Shown: piece after piece, positions 18,148 through 27,143 of the stretch
Layout of the letters: every line of letters begins with the position of its first letter
Numbering within the stretch: the stretch's first letter is position 1
From: Bdellovibrionales bacterium
Lineage (GTDB): Bacteria > Bdellovibrionota > UBA1018 > CAIMNF01
Assembly (NCBI GenBank): GCA_018266375.1
Contig: JAFEAO010000006.1
Location: 124,001 to 188,000 of the forward strand
Direction of reading: 5' to 3'
DNA length: 64,000 nt
Program-made: the position numbers and the translations under genes
The notes under the pieces: generated by a model
The model's database searches: none
What the model was told of the DNA's origin: nothing
The model's input: the letters and a program-made list of their open reading frames with translations, nothing else

Positions 18148-20585
18148 TTGAATTGCTCCGGGTACATCGCGCGTAAGACTTCCTCCTGCGTCGCCGGAAG
18201 CTCCATGCGCGGATAACGTTTTTGATAAGGCTCGAGCGTTTTCAACGCGTCGTGAATCGCAGTCCACACGCCGATAGCAAGGAGGAGGGGCGGCTCGCCG
18301 ACCGCTTTCATTCCTCTCAGCGCCATGCGGTTTTCATCGTTGACGAGGAGCTCGACGTTAAACTCGCGTGGCGTGTCTTGCACGCTCGGGATCTTGTAGG
18401 TGCTCGGTGCGTGCGCAAGCAGTGCGCCGTTTTTACTGTAAAATAATTTCTCCGTGGTGACCCAGCCCATCCCCTGGATGTAGGCGCCGACGACTTGACC
18501 GACGTCGAGGCCCTCATTGATCGGGCGGCCGAGATCCATCAGGATATCGCTGCGAACCACTTTGACTTCGCCCGTGTCGAGATCGAGTGTGACTTCGTTG
18601 CAGCCCACGCCTTGAGTAAAGTACAGGAACGCGTCGCCCTTGCCCGTGAGTTTGTTGAACGAGAGGCCCGGAATCCGGTAGTGAGCGTAATCGGAGAGCG
18701 ACACGCGATTCAAATACGCTTCGTTGACGAGCTCGTAGAAAGCGATTTTTTTATCCGGATTGTCGACGTGGTAAACGTGCTCGTCTTCAAACCGGATGCC
18801 GTGGTAAGTAGCGATGCCGGTTTCCCACTTGGAGTCGGCGTTTGGATCTTCGGGATCGGCGTATACATCACTGGTTGGGATTTCGTCTTCGGTCCCGAGG
18901 CCCGCGGTGTTTTTGGCCCAGCGGTCTTCAGGAAGTTGTAGAATTTTCGCGGCAACGATGCTCAGGCGCTCTTTGATTTTACGAGTGGCAAGGAGTGCCG
19001 CCGATCCGTTCAGGTCGGTGCCGGAAGACGCCGCGGTCGGCGAGGTGTTGGCGTTTTTGTCGGTCGCGGTCGGCATCATGCGCACCGATTCGCGCGGAAG
19101 GCCGAGCTCCTCACATACGATGGTTGCGATGCGCGCGTTGGCGCCTTGACCCATCTCGGTGGCGCCGGTTGAAACTTGTAACGAGCCGTCGCGATGGACG
19201 ATCACAAGCGCGTTGGCTTGGTTCAAAAAGCGGGTGGTAAAAGAGATTCCGAATTTGACCGGCGTGAGCGACAGTCCGCGAAGCAAAGGCTTGGTCGCCG
19301 TGTCTTTATTTTGGAGGATTTCGCGATTGTGCTCTTCGATCTCTAAGCGACGGGCTTGGTAGTTGGATTTGTCTTCGAGCTTTTGAAAGAGTTCCGGCAG
19401 GACGTTGTTGTCGACCTTTTGATCGTAGTGAGTGACGTCAAAACCCGGGCGGTAGCAATTGAGTTTGCGGATCTCGAGCGGATCTTTGTCCAGTGCGTGC
19501 GCGACTTCTTCAATGACACGCTCGATGGTCGCCACGCCTTTCGGGCCGCCGAAACCGCGGAACGCCGTGTGCGGATGATAATTGGTACGGCAGACGATTC
19601 CCTCCACCTTCATGTTCGGGATGTAATACGCGTTGTCCGAGTGGAGCATCGCGCGCTCCATGATCGAAGTCGAGAGGTCGGCGTAGGCACCGCCATCGGA
19701 GTAGAGGTCGACGATCAAAGAAATGATGCGGCCGTCGTCGTTGAATCCGACTCGGTAGATGTTTTCAAACGGGTTGCGCTTACCGGTCATGATCATGTCG
19801 TCGTCTTTGGTGATCACGATCCTCGCCGGTCGCTTCAATTTATGAGCGACAAGTCCGACGTAGGCCGCAAACGGCGCTCCTTGCGATTCTTTACCGCCGA
19901 AACCGCCGCCCATGCGCTTGACGATGCAGGTGACGTCTTTGAGGTGCAGGCCGATTCCGTGCGCGACGACGTGCTGGGTTTCGGTCGGATGTTGAGATGA
20001 CGTGTGGATCTCGATTTGCCCGCCCTCAAGTGGATAAGCGATCGAAGCCTGGCTCTCCAGGTAAAAGTGATCCGCGCCACGAATGACGATCTTGCCTTCG
20101 ATCTGATGGGGCGCGGAACGCATGGCCTTTGTCGGGTGTCCGCGCTCGATCCCGCGCTTGACGCCGATATACGAATTTTGAGCTTTCGCTTCGTCGATGC
20201 TCAAGATCGGTTTTAAGATTTCGTAATCAACTTCGACGAGTCCGCGCGCCTTGCGAGCGATCTCCCGGGATTCAGCAACGACGATCGCGACGCTCTCGCC
20301 GACGAAATTGACTTCGGTAGAAGCAAGCAGAGGCTGATCTTTGAAGATGGTTCCCCACAGATTGAGGTGGAAGTCTTTGGCCGTGTAAACCGCAATCACG
20401 CCGGGATAGGCGAGTGCCTTCTCGGTGCGAATGGACTTAATTTTAGCTTTGGCGTGCGGGCTGAAGAGGATTTCGACGTCGACTTCGGTCGAGAGTCTTG
20501 GACGGTCGTCGATGTACTCGCTCTGGCCCGTGACGTGGGTATGGGCGCTGTCGTGTGGGAGACCTTTTAGCCCTTTCCCGCTCAT
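18144..20585 (-). CDS. xdhB: Xanthine dehydrogenase, molybdopterin-binding subunit
   Basis: An 813-residue molybdenum hydroxylase subunit that oxidises hypoxanthine and xanthine to urate together with XdhA. Family landmarks: the domain start HVTGQSEYIDD, GGGFGGKESQG near residue 225 (molybdopterin contact), FRGFGGPKG near 340, GATEMGQGANARIA near 470, and the catalytic Glu in KAVGEPPLLLA near 750. Its start overlaps the xdhA stop and its stop overlaps the xdhC start, both as ATGA. Guanine deaminase and the purine permease nearby support the substrate. Confidence 0.94.
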   Translation of the reverse strand: MSGKGLKGLPHDSAHTHVTGQSEYIDDRPRLSTEVDVEILFSPHAKAKIKSIRTEKALAYPGVIAVYTAKDFHLNLWGTIFKDQPLLASTEVNFVGESVAIVVAESREIARKARGLVEVDYEILKPILSIDEAKAQNSYIGVKRGIERGHPTKAMRSAPHQIEGKIVIRGADHFYLESQASIAYPLEGGQIEIHTSSQHPTETQHVVAHGIGLHLKDVTCIVKRMGGGFGGKESQGAPFAAYVGLVAHKLKRPARIVITKDDDMIMTGKRNPFENIYRVGFNDDGRIISLIVDLYSDGGAYADLSTSIMERAMLHSDNAYYIPNMKVEGIVCRTNYHPHTAFRGFGGPKGVATIERVIEEVAHALDKDPLEIRKLNCYRPGFDVTHYDQKVDNNVLPELFQKLEDKSNYQARRLEIEEHNREILQNKDTATKPLLRGLSLTPVKFGISFTTRFLNQANALVIVHRDGSLQVSTGATEMGQGANARIATIVCEELGLPRESVRMMPTATDKNANTSPTAASSGTDLNGSAALLATRKIKERLSIVAAKILQLPEDRWAKNTAGLGTEDEIPTSDVYADPEDPNADSKWETGIATYHGIRFEDEHVYHVDNPDKKIAFYELVNEAYLNRVSLSDYAHYRIPGLSFNKLTGKGDAFLYFTQGVGCNEVTLDLDTGEVKVVRSDILMDLGRPINEGLDVGQVVGAYIQGMGWVTTEKLFYSKNGALLAHAPSTYKIPSVQDTPREFNVELLVNDENRMALRGMKAVGEPPLLLAIGVWTAIHDALKTLEPYQKRYPRMELPATQEEVLRAMYPEQFK

Positions 20586-22093
20586 GACTTCAGTTCCTCG
20601 CGGAAAAACTTCAAGAATAGGTTTTGCGCCAACACCCGGCGAAACCGTCCGCTGCCGCGCAAGTCATCGAGCGGCGTGATTTCGGTTTGAATGAGTTCCA
20701 CCGCGCGTTTCAGCGTTTCGTCGTGCACTCCGCCTGTGATCGTTTTGCCTTTTAAAAAAGTTTCGGTTTTTGGCACGCGTACCGGAGTGGCGGCGACTCC
20801 ACCGAATGCGATTTTGATAGTGTCGATTTTTGGCCGACCTGATTTTTCCCATTCGACGTGGATCGCGGCGTTGATCGCGGAGATGTCAAGGTCCTTGCGC
20901 TGAGAAACCTTGTAGAGCTTGAGCGTGGAGTTTTTGCGCGGAATCTCGAACTCAATCGACGAGATGAGTTCGCCCGGCTTGAGTGCCGTCTTGCGATAAC
21001 CCAAATAAAATTTTTCGAACGGGAGTTTGCGTTTTCCTTTTGGCCCTATGATATGGAGGACGGTGTTTGTGGTAAGGAGGAACGGTGGAGTGTCCGCGAT
21101 CGGCGAGGCGTTGCCGATGTTGCCGATTAAGGTCGCGCTATTTTTAATTTGCGGCGAGGCAAAGAGGTCGAGGAAGGTTGAAAACTCCGGTACGAGTTTT
21201 TGGACGAACACTCGAAGCTCGGAGAGGCTCACGCGAGCTCCGACTTTGACGGTCTTCGCGGATTTTTGAATTTGATAAAGCTCAGGGATCAGGTGCAAGC
21301 TCACGAGGTGGGTGAGTTTTAGTTTACCCTTGTTGTGGACTACGCCAAGATCGGTACCCGCGCCGATGAGACGCGCGGTTTTGTTTTTGCTCAAATATTT
21401 GGCGGCATCCGCGAGTTTGGTCGGCGCATAGAAGCTAAAACGATCGTCTTTAAAACAGATCGGCTTCGTGCGGCTGGCAGCCAAAGTTTTTTGCTGATTC
21501 TTGCTTAAGAAGCGTTTGTTCAGCGATTCGCATTCGCCCAGATCAAGCCGGGTCGCCGAATCGATGATGGGTTGATAGCCGGTGCAACGGCAGAGGTTGC
21601 CGGTTGTGGCGTTCATCGCTTCTTTAGCAGTGCAGGTGCCTTTCGTAATGCCTTGGCACAACTTCTTTTCGACGAGGCCGGTGAGCGCAACGACAAAACC
21701 CGGCGTGCAAAATCCGCACTGACTGCCGTGGGATTCCATCATACTCTTTTGGACGGGCGAAAGTTTAGCGCCGTTTGAGGCATGAGCCTCATCCGACGGC
21801 ATCGCCAGGGCGTCGACCGTCACCAGGCTCGATCCATCCATCTGAGCCACGGTGGTGATGCACGAGTTGATGGCAAGAAAGCGGCCTTGCCGTTTGGATT
21901 TTGAGAACTGAGGTTGCAAGCGCAATACGGAGCATGCACCGCAGTCGCCCTCGGCGCAGACGATCTTGGTGCCAGTAAGTCTTTTTGCTTCGCGTAAATA
22001 GTCGGCTAGCATCATTCGGGCGTGTTCCGCCCCGACTTCTTCAAGTCGACCGTTCAGGTAAAACGTAATGCGATCCCGAAACTTGGTTTTCAT
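20582..22093 (-). CDS. xdhA: Xanthine dehydrogenase, FAD and [2Fe-2S] subunit
   Basis: A 503-residue electron-transfer subunit. It has an N-terminal plant-type [2Fe-2S] domain (CAEGDCGACSVL, about residue 46), the helical [2Fe-2S] domain (GFCTPGFVVAL and NLCRCTGYQP, residues 130-180), and then an FAD-binding domain (ARLIGAGTDLGV near 240 and IGNIGNASPIADTPP near 320). It passes electrons from the molybdenum site of XdhB to NAD+ through FAD. First gene of the xdhA-xdhB-xdhC operon with 4-base overlaps. About 145 bases upstream of the ATG are non-coding and AT-rich and probably hold the promoter. Confidence 0.94.
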   Translation of the reverse strand: MKTKFRDRITFYLNGRLEEVGAEHARMMLADYLREAKRLTGTKIVCAEGDCGACSVLRLQPQFSKSKRQGRFLAINSCITTVAQMDGSSLVTVDALAMPSDEAHASNGAKLSPVQKSMMESHGSQCGFCTPGFVVALTGLVEKKLCQGITKGTCTAKEAMNATTGNLCRCTGYQPIIDSATRLDLGECESLNKRFLSKNQQKTLAASRTKPICFKDDRFSFYAPTKLADAAKYLSKNKTARLIGAGTDLGVVHNKGKLKLTHLVSLHLIPELYQIQKSAKTVKVGARVSLSELRVFVQKLVPEFSTFLDLFASPQIKNSATLIGNIGNASPIADTPPFLLTTNTVLHIIGPKGKRKLPFEKFYLGYRKTALKPGELISSIEFEIPRKNSTLKLYKVSQRKDLDISAINAAIHVEWEKSGRPKIDTIKIAFGGVAATPVRVPKTETFLKGKTITGGVHDETLKRAVELIQTEITPLDDLRGSGRFRRVLAQNLFLKFFREELKS

Positions 22094-22238
22094 GAGTTAT
22101 GCTTCCAGAATATATCTTTCAATATGGAGTTAAGCTAGGCTTAAAGAATCGGCAAATTATCCATGTTTTCCCGGAAAATTTAAGAAGAAGTATCTCCTGA
22201 GTTTTCGTGCCCGCAGCCGAAGTGATCACTTTTTGAAA

Positions 22239-22757
22239 TTATGAAATAAGGCCGACTTTAAATCCGACAAACAAGATCAACCATGACCAGATTCCCGCAA
22301 GTAAATCGTCGAAAATCACCATAAAAGCCTGCGCTGGACCGATCGGAAGATTTTTTCCCCAACGATCGAGCGTGCGTATCGGCCAAGGTTTCCACGCATC
22401 GAAAATTCTAAACAGCACGAATCCGACGAGGAGGACGGTCCATGAATGCGGGAAGAAACCGAGGGTGACGAAATAACCCAGAACTTCGTCGATCACGATT
22501 TGCTGGCAATCGGTTTGGTTTTTGTAGCGGCTCCAGTAGAGCGATGACCACCAACCAACCAAAAAAAGCGCGAACGCGAAAATTCCAAATCCCGGAAGCG
22601 CAAAGTAATACCACGCGACGACAATTGCAACGCCGACGACGGTTCCCGCTGTGCCCGGAGCTTTCGGAACGAAACCCGATCCGAGTGCGGTGGCGATCAA
22701 CATCGCAAGCATGTGCGTTGCGGTTTTTTTGGGGGGTTTGTGCCCTGTGTCCTGCAT
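22239..22757 (-). CDS. pgpA: Phosphatidylglycerophosphatase A
   Basis: A 172-residue inner-membrane phosphatase that removes phosphate from phosphatidylglycerophosphate, the last step of phosphatidylglycerol synthesis. Diagnostic motifs are GSGFVPKAPGTAGT (about residues 27-40), IVIDEVLGY (about 86-94) and FRIFDAWKPWPI (about 116-127), with DDLLAG near 150, between four hydrophobic segments. It is divergent from the RelA/SpoT-like operon with about 55 bases between starts. Confidence 0.93.
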   Translation of the reverse strand: MQDTGHKPPKKTATHMLAMLIATALGSGFVPKAPGTAGTVVGVAIVVAWYYFALPGFGIFAFALFLVGWWSSLYWSRYKNQTDCQQIVIDEVLGYFVTLGFFPHSWTVLLVGFVLFRIFDAWKPWPIRTLDRWGKNLPIGPAQAFMVIFDDLLAGIWSWLILFVGFKVGLIS

Positions 22758-22811
22758 GGGTTTGATGTTAACTGACTGGACGTGATAATCAAGACACGGT
22801 ACGGTTTGATT

Positions 22812-24047
22812 ATGAGCGGCATAGATCCTCTAAAGTGGAAAATCGGAGAGAGTGTACTCGATGTGCTCATCGGCGGAGTGTCGTTTCTCGACTCCAAAGA
22901 AGGCTTCAAAGGCGCGTTCCCCGACTTAACGGCGACCGAGCGGTTCCTCGGTGCCTACGGCTATGATGAATCCGACCCGATCGAAGCGGCCGAGCTGCAG
23001 GGCAACCTTCAAGAAGCCATCCGCTTCATCAAGAAGTATTTTTTGAAACCCGAAAATCCGGAAGGGCTTGCGCTTGAGATGCCGAAGAAGATCATGGACG
23101 TCACCAACGTGCATGATTTGCTCTTGTACGCCAACGGTAACGGGCCCGCCGAACTCCGGAACTGGGCTTGCGCGATTTTGCGCGTGGTCCACATCATCAG
23201 TCACGTCGACCGCGACATGCGGAACAACTACTTTGGCGAGATTCAAAAACAAATTTTCGATCGTTTTTACCGTTTCATCCATCGTGACGAGTTCGGCCAC
23301 CTGTACGTCGGGCGCAATACCGAAGATCCGTTGCGCGTGAACCTCGTCGAGTTCCAAGCTAAACCCAAGAAAGCGCGCGACAGTACGTTGATGAAGCTCC
23401 TGCATAAGCCGGAGAGTGTCGCCGAGGAAGTCTTCGACCGGGTCGGGGTCCGCTTTGTGACCAAAACCCGCACCGATGCCGTGCGTGTGATCCATTTTTT
23501 AGAGCAAGCCAACGTCATCGTCGCGGCTAACATCAAGCCGTCGCGTTCGCGCAACACTTTGATCGATACGTCGGCGTTCCATCAGGCGCTCGAGCTCGAA
23601 CTCCCGCGGATGAAGTCGGGTGAAATTACCGAAGATCAACTATTGTCGGAGCTCGACAAGGTACCATCGACTCATGCCCGAGCCGGTGAGAACCCGTTCA
23701 GCTCCCAACACTATCGCGCGGTCCAGTTTACTTGCCGCCAGTTGATCAAACTGCGCAATCCGCTCTCGGATCAGATCCGGGACGCGAAATCGGCCGCGCG
23801 CGGGCAGAAGGAAATCGATCCGGCATTACACGCGGCGATCGACCGCTTGGATCACAAGCTCGTACAGCGCGTAGTGCGGTTTTTTTATCCATACGAGATT
23901 CAAGTCATGGACGAAGACAGTTACGTCGAAAACGAAAAGGGCCGCAGCGCTCATGGTGAGTATAAAAAGGCGCAACAGCGCTCCGCAATGTTGCGAGTGA
24001 TGGGAGCGCTCGCCTCGAATGAACCAACCCACCAAGCGCCGCACTGA
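22812..24047 (+). CDS. RelA/SpoT-like nucleotidyltransferase-fold protein (resembles TIGR04552 proteins)
   Basis: About 411 residues from the ATG at 22812; a GTG at 22782 could add ten. From about residue 185 the order of motifs follows the (p)ppGpp synthetase fold: KARDSTLMKLLHK (the basic R/K-x-x-S-x-x-K stretch), VFDRVGVRFV (the D-x-x-G-x-R strand), HYRAVQF (like GYRSxH), YPYEIQVMD (like EIQxRT) and HGEYKK (like HWxYK). The metal-site Asp and Glu thus look retained. The N-terminal 180 residues are helical and unique, and there is no HD hydrolase domain. From memory it resembles an uncharacterised family seen in Myxococcota and Bdellovibrionota. It overlaps the next gene by 29 bases. Confidence 0.78.
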   Translation: MSGIDPLKWKIGESVLDVLIGGVSFLDSKEGFKGAFPDLTATERFLGAYGYDESDPIEAAELQGNLQEAIRFIKKYFLKPENPEGLALEMPKKIMDVTNVHDLLLYANGNGPAELRNWACAILRVVHIISHVDRDMRNNYFGEIQKQIFDRFYRFIHRDEFGHLYVGRNTEDPLRVNLVEFQAKPKKARDSTLMKLLHKPESVAEEVFDRVGVRFVTKTRTDAVRVIHFLEQANVIVAANIKPSRSRNTLIDTSAFHQALELELPRMKSGEITEDQLLSELDKVPSTHARAGENPFSSQHYRAVQFTCRQLIKLRNPLSDQIRDAKSAARGQKEIDPALHAAIDRLDHKLVQRVVRFFYPYEIQVMDEDSYVENEKGRSAHGEYKKAQQRSAMLRVMGALASNEPTHQAPH

Positions 24048-25221
24048 TTATCTCCTCATCGGAACCGGTGTCGCGCCTTTGATGGCGGCTCAGAGCCTGT
24101 CGGCGAAAGGTCACGCGGTGACGATTCTCAATCCCGATTCCGACTTCTTTCTTGAAAACTCCGAACTCCCGCTCGACCTGATGAACTTCGAGTCGCCGAC
24201 GACCGATATCTCAAAGCGCTTCAACAACAACTTGCCTGAGCAGGTTTACCGTGACCTCATCCCGGTGTTTCCGGGCGCGCTCGAGATGTGGAAAGAAGAA
24301 GACGACGAGGTCGAGGACGCAAAGCAATTCAAGGTCGAAGCTGCTCCGTGGATCCGCTATCGCCACCGGATGTGGGTCGTGCCTGCCGGAAGCCCGGGCG
24401 TCGATCGCCTGGAAAGTTTGTACTTGCGCGCGCTCGACTTGGGCTGGAAGCCCAAGTGGCTCGAGGGCGTCTCGCTTGCGAAGCGGTTTCCGGGATTCTC
24501 GGCTCGAAATCTCGAAGACCGCAATATCGATCGCTGGGTGGGGTTCATGGGCCCGCGGTTCGGCGACATCGACGTCAGTCGCTACCGTTCGGGTCTGTTT
24601 GAGTTCGTTCGCGAAAAGCTCGGCCGCGACAATATTCTTACTTCCGCGCACGTTCTTGATATCGATTCGAAGGGCGTGCGGTTCCAGCTCTCGAGCGGGC
24701 TCCCGATCAACATCGAGGTGAGCCGGGCGGTTTCATTTTTTTGGACGCCAACAATGGAACGTTTCTTGCGCGGGCAGCTCGAAAAGTATCAGCCGCGCAT
24801 GCTCGACAACTTCGAAGCTTCGGTTAACCGCCAGCTTTGGGAGGAGTGGAACGTGCTTTCGCGCGATCCGGTTAACCCCTATGTGGTGGCGCAGATCGAA
24901 GGTCTGCGGGTGTGGTCGCACGGCGAGGGCATTCCGCCGGTCGGCGGATGGAACGGAATTAAAATCATGCGCCGCGAGCAGGGTGCGAAGCTGCTTGCGC
25001 AGGATTCGATCCAAGACGTATCCAGACTCGCATTCCAAGTTTTAGGTTGGGATCGCTTTACGGTGAGATCGGTAACACCGCGGACTTTTTATCGCTGGAT
25101 TACGACAGCACCTCTCGAATACGACTCCGATGGTCTGCGTACGTTTATCATTCGCGCTTGCGACGGGCCTTTGCACTGGATTGCGGGTAAGATCCGAAGG
25201 GCGGTGGATTTGTGGAGCTGA
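24019..25221 (+). CDS. FAD-dependent oxidoreductase-like protein
   Basis: A 400-residue protein with an N-terminal Rossmann motif (DYLLIGTGVAPLMAAQSL followed by VTILN, about residues 10-37). It has GxGxxP instead of the usual GxGxxG, as in some amino-acid-oxidase-type flavoproteins. Later blocks (GSPGVDRLESLYLRAL, RDNILTSAHVLDID) resemble the substrate and FAD domains of DAO-like enzymes, where a domain like this pairs with an iron-sulfur alpha subunit. The clear C-terminal FAD signature is missing, so binding may be weak. It overlaps the upstream gene by 29 bases and the downstream gene by 10, so the three are translationally coupled. Confidence 0.72.
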   Translation: MNQPTKRRTDYLLIGTGVAPLMAAQSLSAKGHAVTILNPDSDFFLENSELPLDLMNFESPTTDISKRFNNNLPEQVYRDLIPVFPGALEMWKEEDDEVEDAKQFKVEAAPWIRYRHRMWVVPAGSPGVDRLESLYLRALDLGWKPKWLEGVSLAKRFPGFSARNLEDRNIDRWVGFMGPRFGDIDVSRYRSGLFEFVREKLGRDNILTSAHVLDIDSKGVRFQLSSGLPINIEVSRAVSFFWTPTMERFLRGQLEKYQPRMLDNFEASVNRQLWEEWNVLSRDPVNPYVVAQIEGLRVWSHGEGIPPVGGWNGIKIMRREQGAKLLAQDSIQDVSRLAFQVLGWDRFTVRSVTPRTFYRWITTAPLEYDSDGLRTFIIRACDGPLHWIAGKIRRAVDLWS

Positions 25222-27143
25222 TTCGGGTGCGCGAAGGACAAATCGATGTCGCGATCGTCGCGGGTCCGCGAATCAAAGCGTGGCCGACGCTCGGCGTGCG
25301 CATGCTCAGCCGCTGGTGCGCCGATGCCGGACTCAAAGTCGGTTGGTACGGCGGCCCTGACTTAAAAGTCCGCGGCGTACTGCCGCTTGAAGGCAGCGGC
25401 GGGATCGTCATCGTTCAAGACTTACAGAACCGGATTCATCGGATGCAAGCCAAAGCGATCGTGAAAGTCACGGCACCGCTTAATTTCCCCAATCCCTTTC
25501 CGGGTTGGTATTCGCCGGGGTTAGTTCCGGAGTCGACTGCGCGCAAGCTTTTAGAGGAGGCAAGCCTCAGCTGGCAGCCGGTGGTGGTGATTCTCGGCAC
25601 CGGAAATCGCGCGCTGAGATTGGGTTCGGAGATGCTCCAACGTCGGATCGCCTCACGCGTGGTGTGTCTCGAGTCCGTTTTTGATCACGTACAGGGTTGG
25701 GAAGTGGAGAAGCGTCGCTTTGAAGTACTTGGCGGACGCTTTGTCTACGGTCAGCTTTCGAGCCTTACCGCGAAGTCGCCGTTTTTGTGGGAATTGAAAA
25801 TCCAAGATCAAAACGGGATTCGCGTGATCGATACTGCTCGCGTGATCTCGGTCGGCCCGTTTGAATCCGATCCGGGCTATAAGGAATATCCGGGCGGGTC
25901 GTATCTCTTCGAGTGGCGAAACTCCGATCAGCTCGCGTTCGTCAATGACGTCGAATCGATCATGCTCGATGAAGCACGTGCAGTGGTGCTCGCGTCGCGT
26001 TTGTTGAAGGGCTTGGCGGACTCGGCAGGCGACGTCAAGTTGCAATTGGAACGCGCGCTCTGGATCGCAAAACAAAAGCTGCGCGAACTCGAGACTTTGG
26101 GCGAACATCGCTTCGCTTGGAAGCACGAGGGCAAGTGGCTTTCGCCGGAGAGTAAGCAAGTGTTGACCGGATTCCCCGGAACTCCCAAGAATTTGCAGCC
26201 GGGCAAATGGCTCGCTTCGATCGAGTGCGTGGAAGCGATCGGCTGCCGCGCGTGCGAACGTTCGTGCCCGACAAACGCGATTCAGATTGAACGTGATGTT
26301 TACGGTGGTACCAAAAGTTTCTTGATTGAAAACGACTGCACCGGCTGCGGCCAATGTTTGATCGCTTGCCCGTCTCAGGTGCCGGTGATGATGGACGGCG
26401 ACCACACGAGGAGTTTTTCTCACCTGATCCTGCCATATCGCGAGCGCGTGCCGCTCAAGAAAGGCGATAAAGTCACGCTCTTGAACCGCAAGGGCGAGGT
26501 GCTTGTGCAGTCCAAGATCGTTGATTTCTTTATCGAAGGCGACGTCATGAAGAGCGAAGTCCCGCTCTACAAAGTCGAAGTCCCGACCCACCTGGTGTGG
26601 GAAGTCAGGGGCATGGTCGGGATCGCGCCGAAACCGGAAGTCGAGAGCCCGGATGATTTGTACCAAGAACGCGGACTTCGTACTGAAGTTCAGATTCAAG
26701 GTGATATCCGTCGCGTCCGTGAAAATCAAACGATATCGATGTCGTTGTTTGAGCTCGGAGTCGCGCGTCCGAACGATATTTTGGTTTGCGAAGACGGAAG
26801 CTGCGGCCTTTGTCAGATCGACGTCGATGGAATGAAAAAGTTCGCCTGCGAGTCGACGATTCACCAAGGAATGGCGATTCGTTTTACTCGCGACCACCAT
26901 CCGTCGTCCGAACTTTGCCCTTGCTCGGAAGTCACGGTCGAATCCTTCAAAGGAATGTGCGCGGCCGCGAAGCCCGAGACCGTCGAAGCGCTCTCGCCTT
27001 TGAGCGAAGCGGGACGTGGCCGTTGTCATGGGATCATCTGTCGTGAGGCTTGCATCCGTACGGCTAAAGAGTGCGGAATCCGTACCGAGAATCGCGAAGT
27101 CGATTGGTCGTTTCCGTGGAGCGACTGGGTTTTAAAGGGGTAA
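25212..27143 (+). CDS. Multi-cluster iron-sulfur flavoprotein, alpha-subunit-like
   Basis: A 643-residue protein with a GTG start overlapping the upstream stop. Residues 1-220 look like a nucleotide-disulfide oxidoreductase half (VVVILGTGNRALRLG near 124-138). Residues 339-391 hold two [4Fe-4S] sites: an irregular C-x5-C-x2-C-x3-C-P and a regular CTGCGQCLIACP. Residues 526-546 resemble a [2Fe-2S] ferredoxin-like domain (CEDGSCGLCQIDVDG, then FACES). Residues 569-610 fit a BFD-like [2Fe-2S] domain (CPCSEVTVESF, then GRGRCHGIIC). These parts occur, in another order, in sarcosine oxidase and cyanide synthase type alpha subunits. Likely an electron-transfer dehydrogenase working with the two upstream proteins; substrate unknown. 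Confidence 0.8.
   Translation: MELIRVREGQIDVAIVAGPRIKAWPTLGVRMLSRWCADAGLKVGWYGGPDLKVRGVLPLEGSGGIVIVQDLQNRIHRMQAKAIVKVTAPLNFPNPFPGWYSPGLVPESTARKLLEEASLSWQPVVVILGTGNRALRLGSEMLQRRIASRVVCLESVFDHVQGWEVEKRRFEVLGGRFVYGQLSSLTAKSPFLWELKIQDQNGIRVIDTARVISVGPFESDPGYKEYPGGSYLFEWRNSDQLAFVNDVESIMLDEARAVVLASRLLKGLADSAGDVKLQLERALWIAKQKLRELETLGEHRFAWKHEGKWLSPESKQVLTGFPGTPKNLQPGKWLASIECVEAIGCRACERSCPTNAIQIERDVYGGTKSFLIENDCTGCGQCLIACPSQVPVMMDGDHTRSFSHLILPYRERVPLKKGDKVTLLNRKGEVLVQSKIVDFFIEGDVMKSEVPLYKVEVPTHLVWEVRGMVGIAPKPEVESPDDLYQERGLRTEVQIQGDIRRVRENQTISMSLFELGVARPNDILVCEDGSCGLCQIDVDGMKKFACESTIHQGMAIRFTRDHHPSSELCPCSEVTVESFKGMCAAAKPETVEALSPLSEAGRGRCHGIICREACIRTAKECGIRTENREVDWSFPWSDWVLKG

Noticed and set aside
25653-27029. 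A 458-codon frame on the minus strand
   Set aside because: It is antisense to the iron-sulfur flavoprotein gene, which has clear cluster motifs; the long open frame is a by-product of codon bias.
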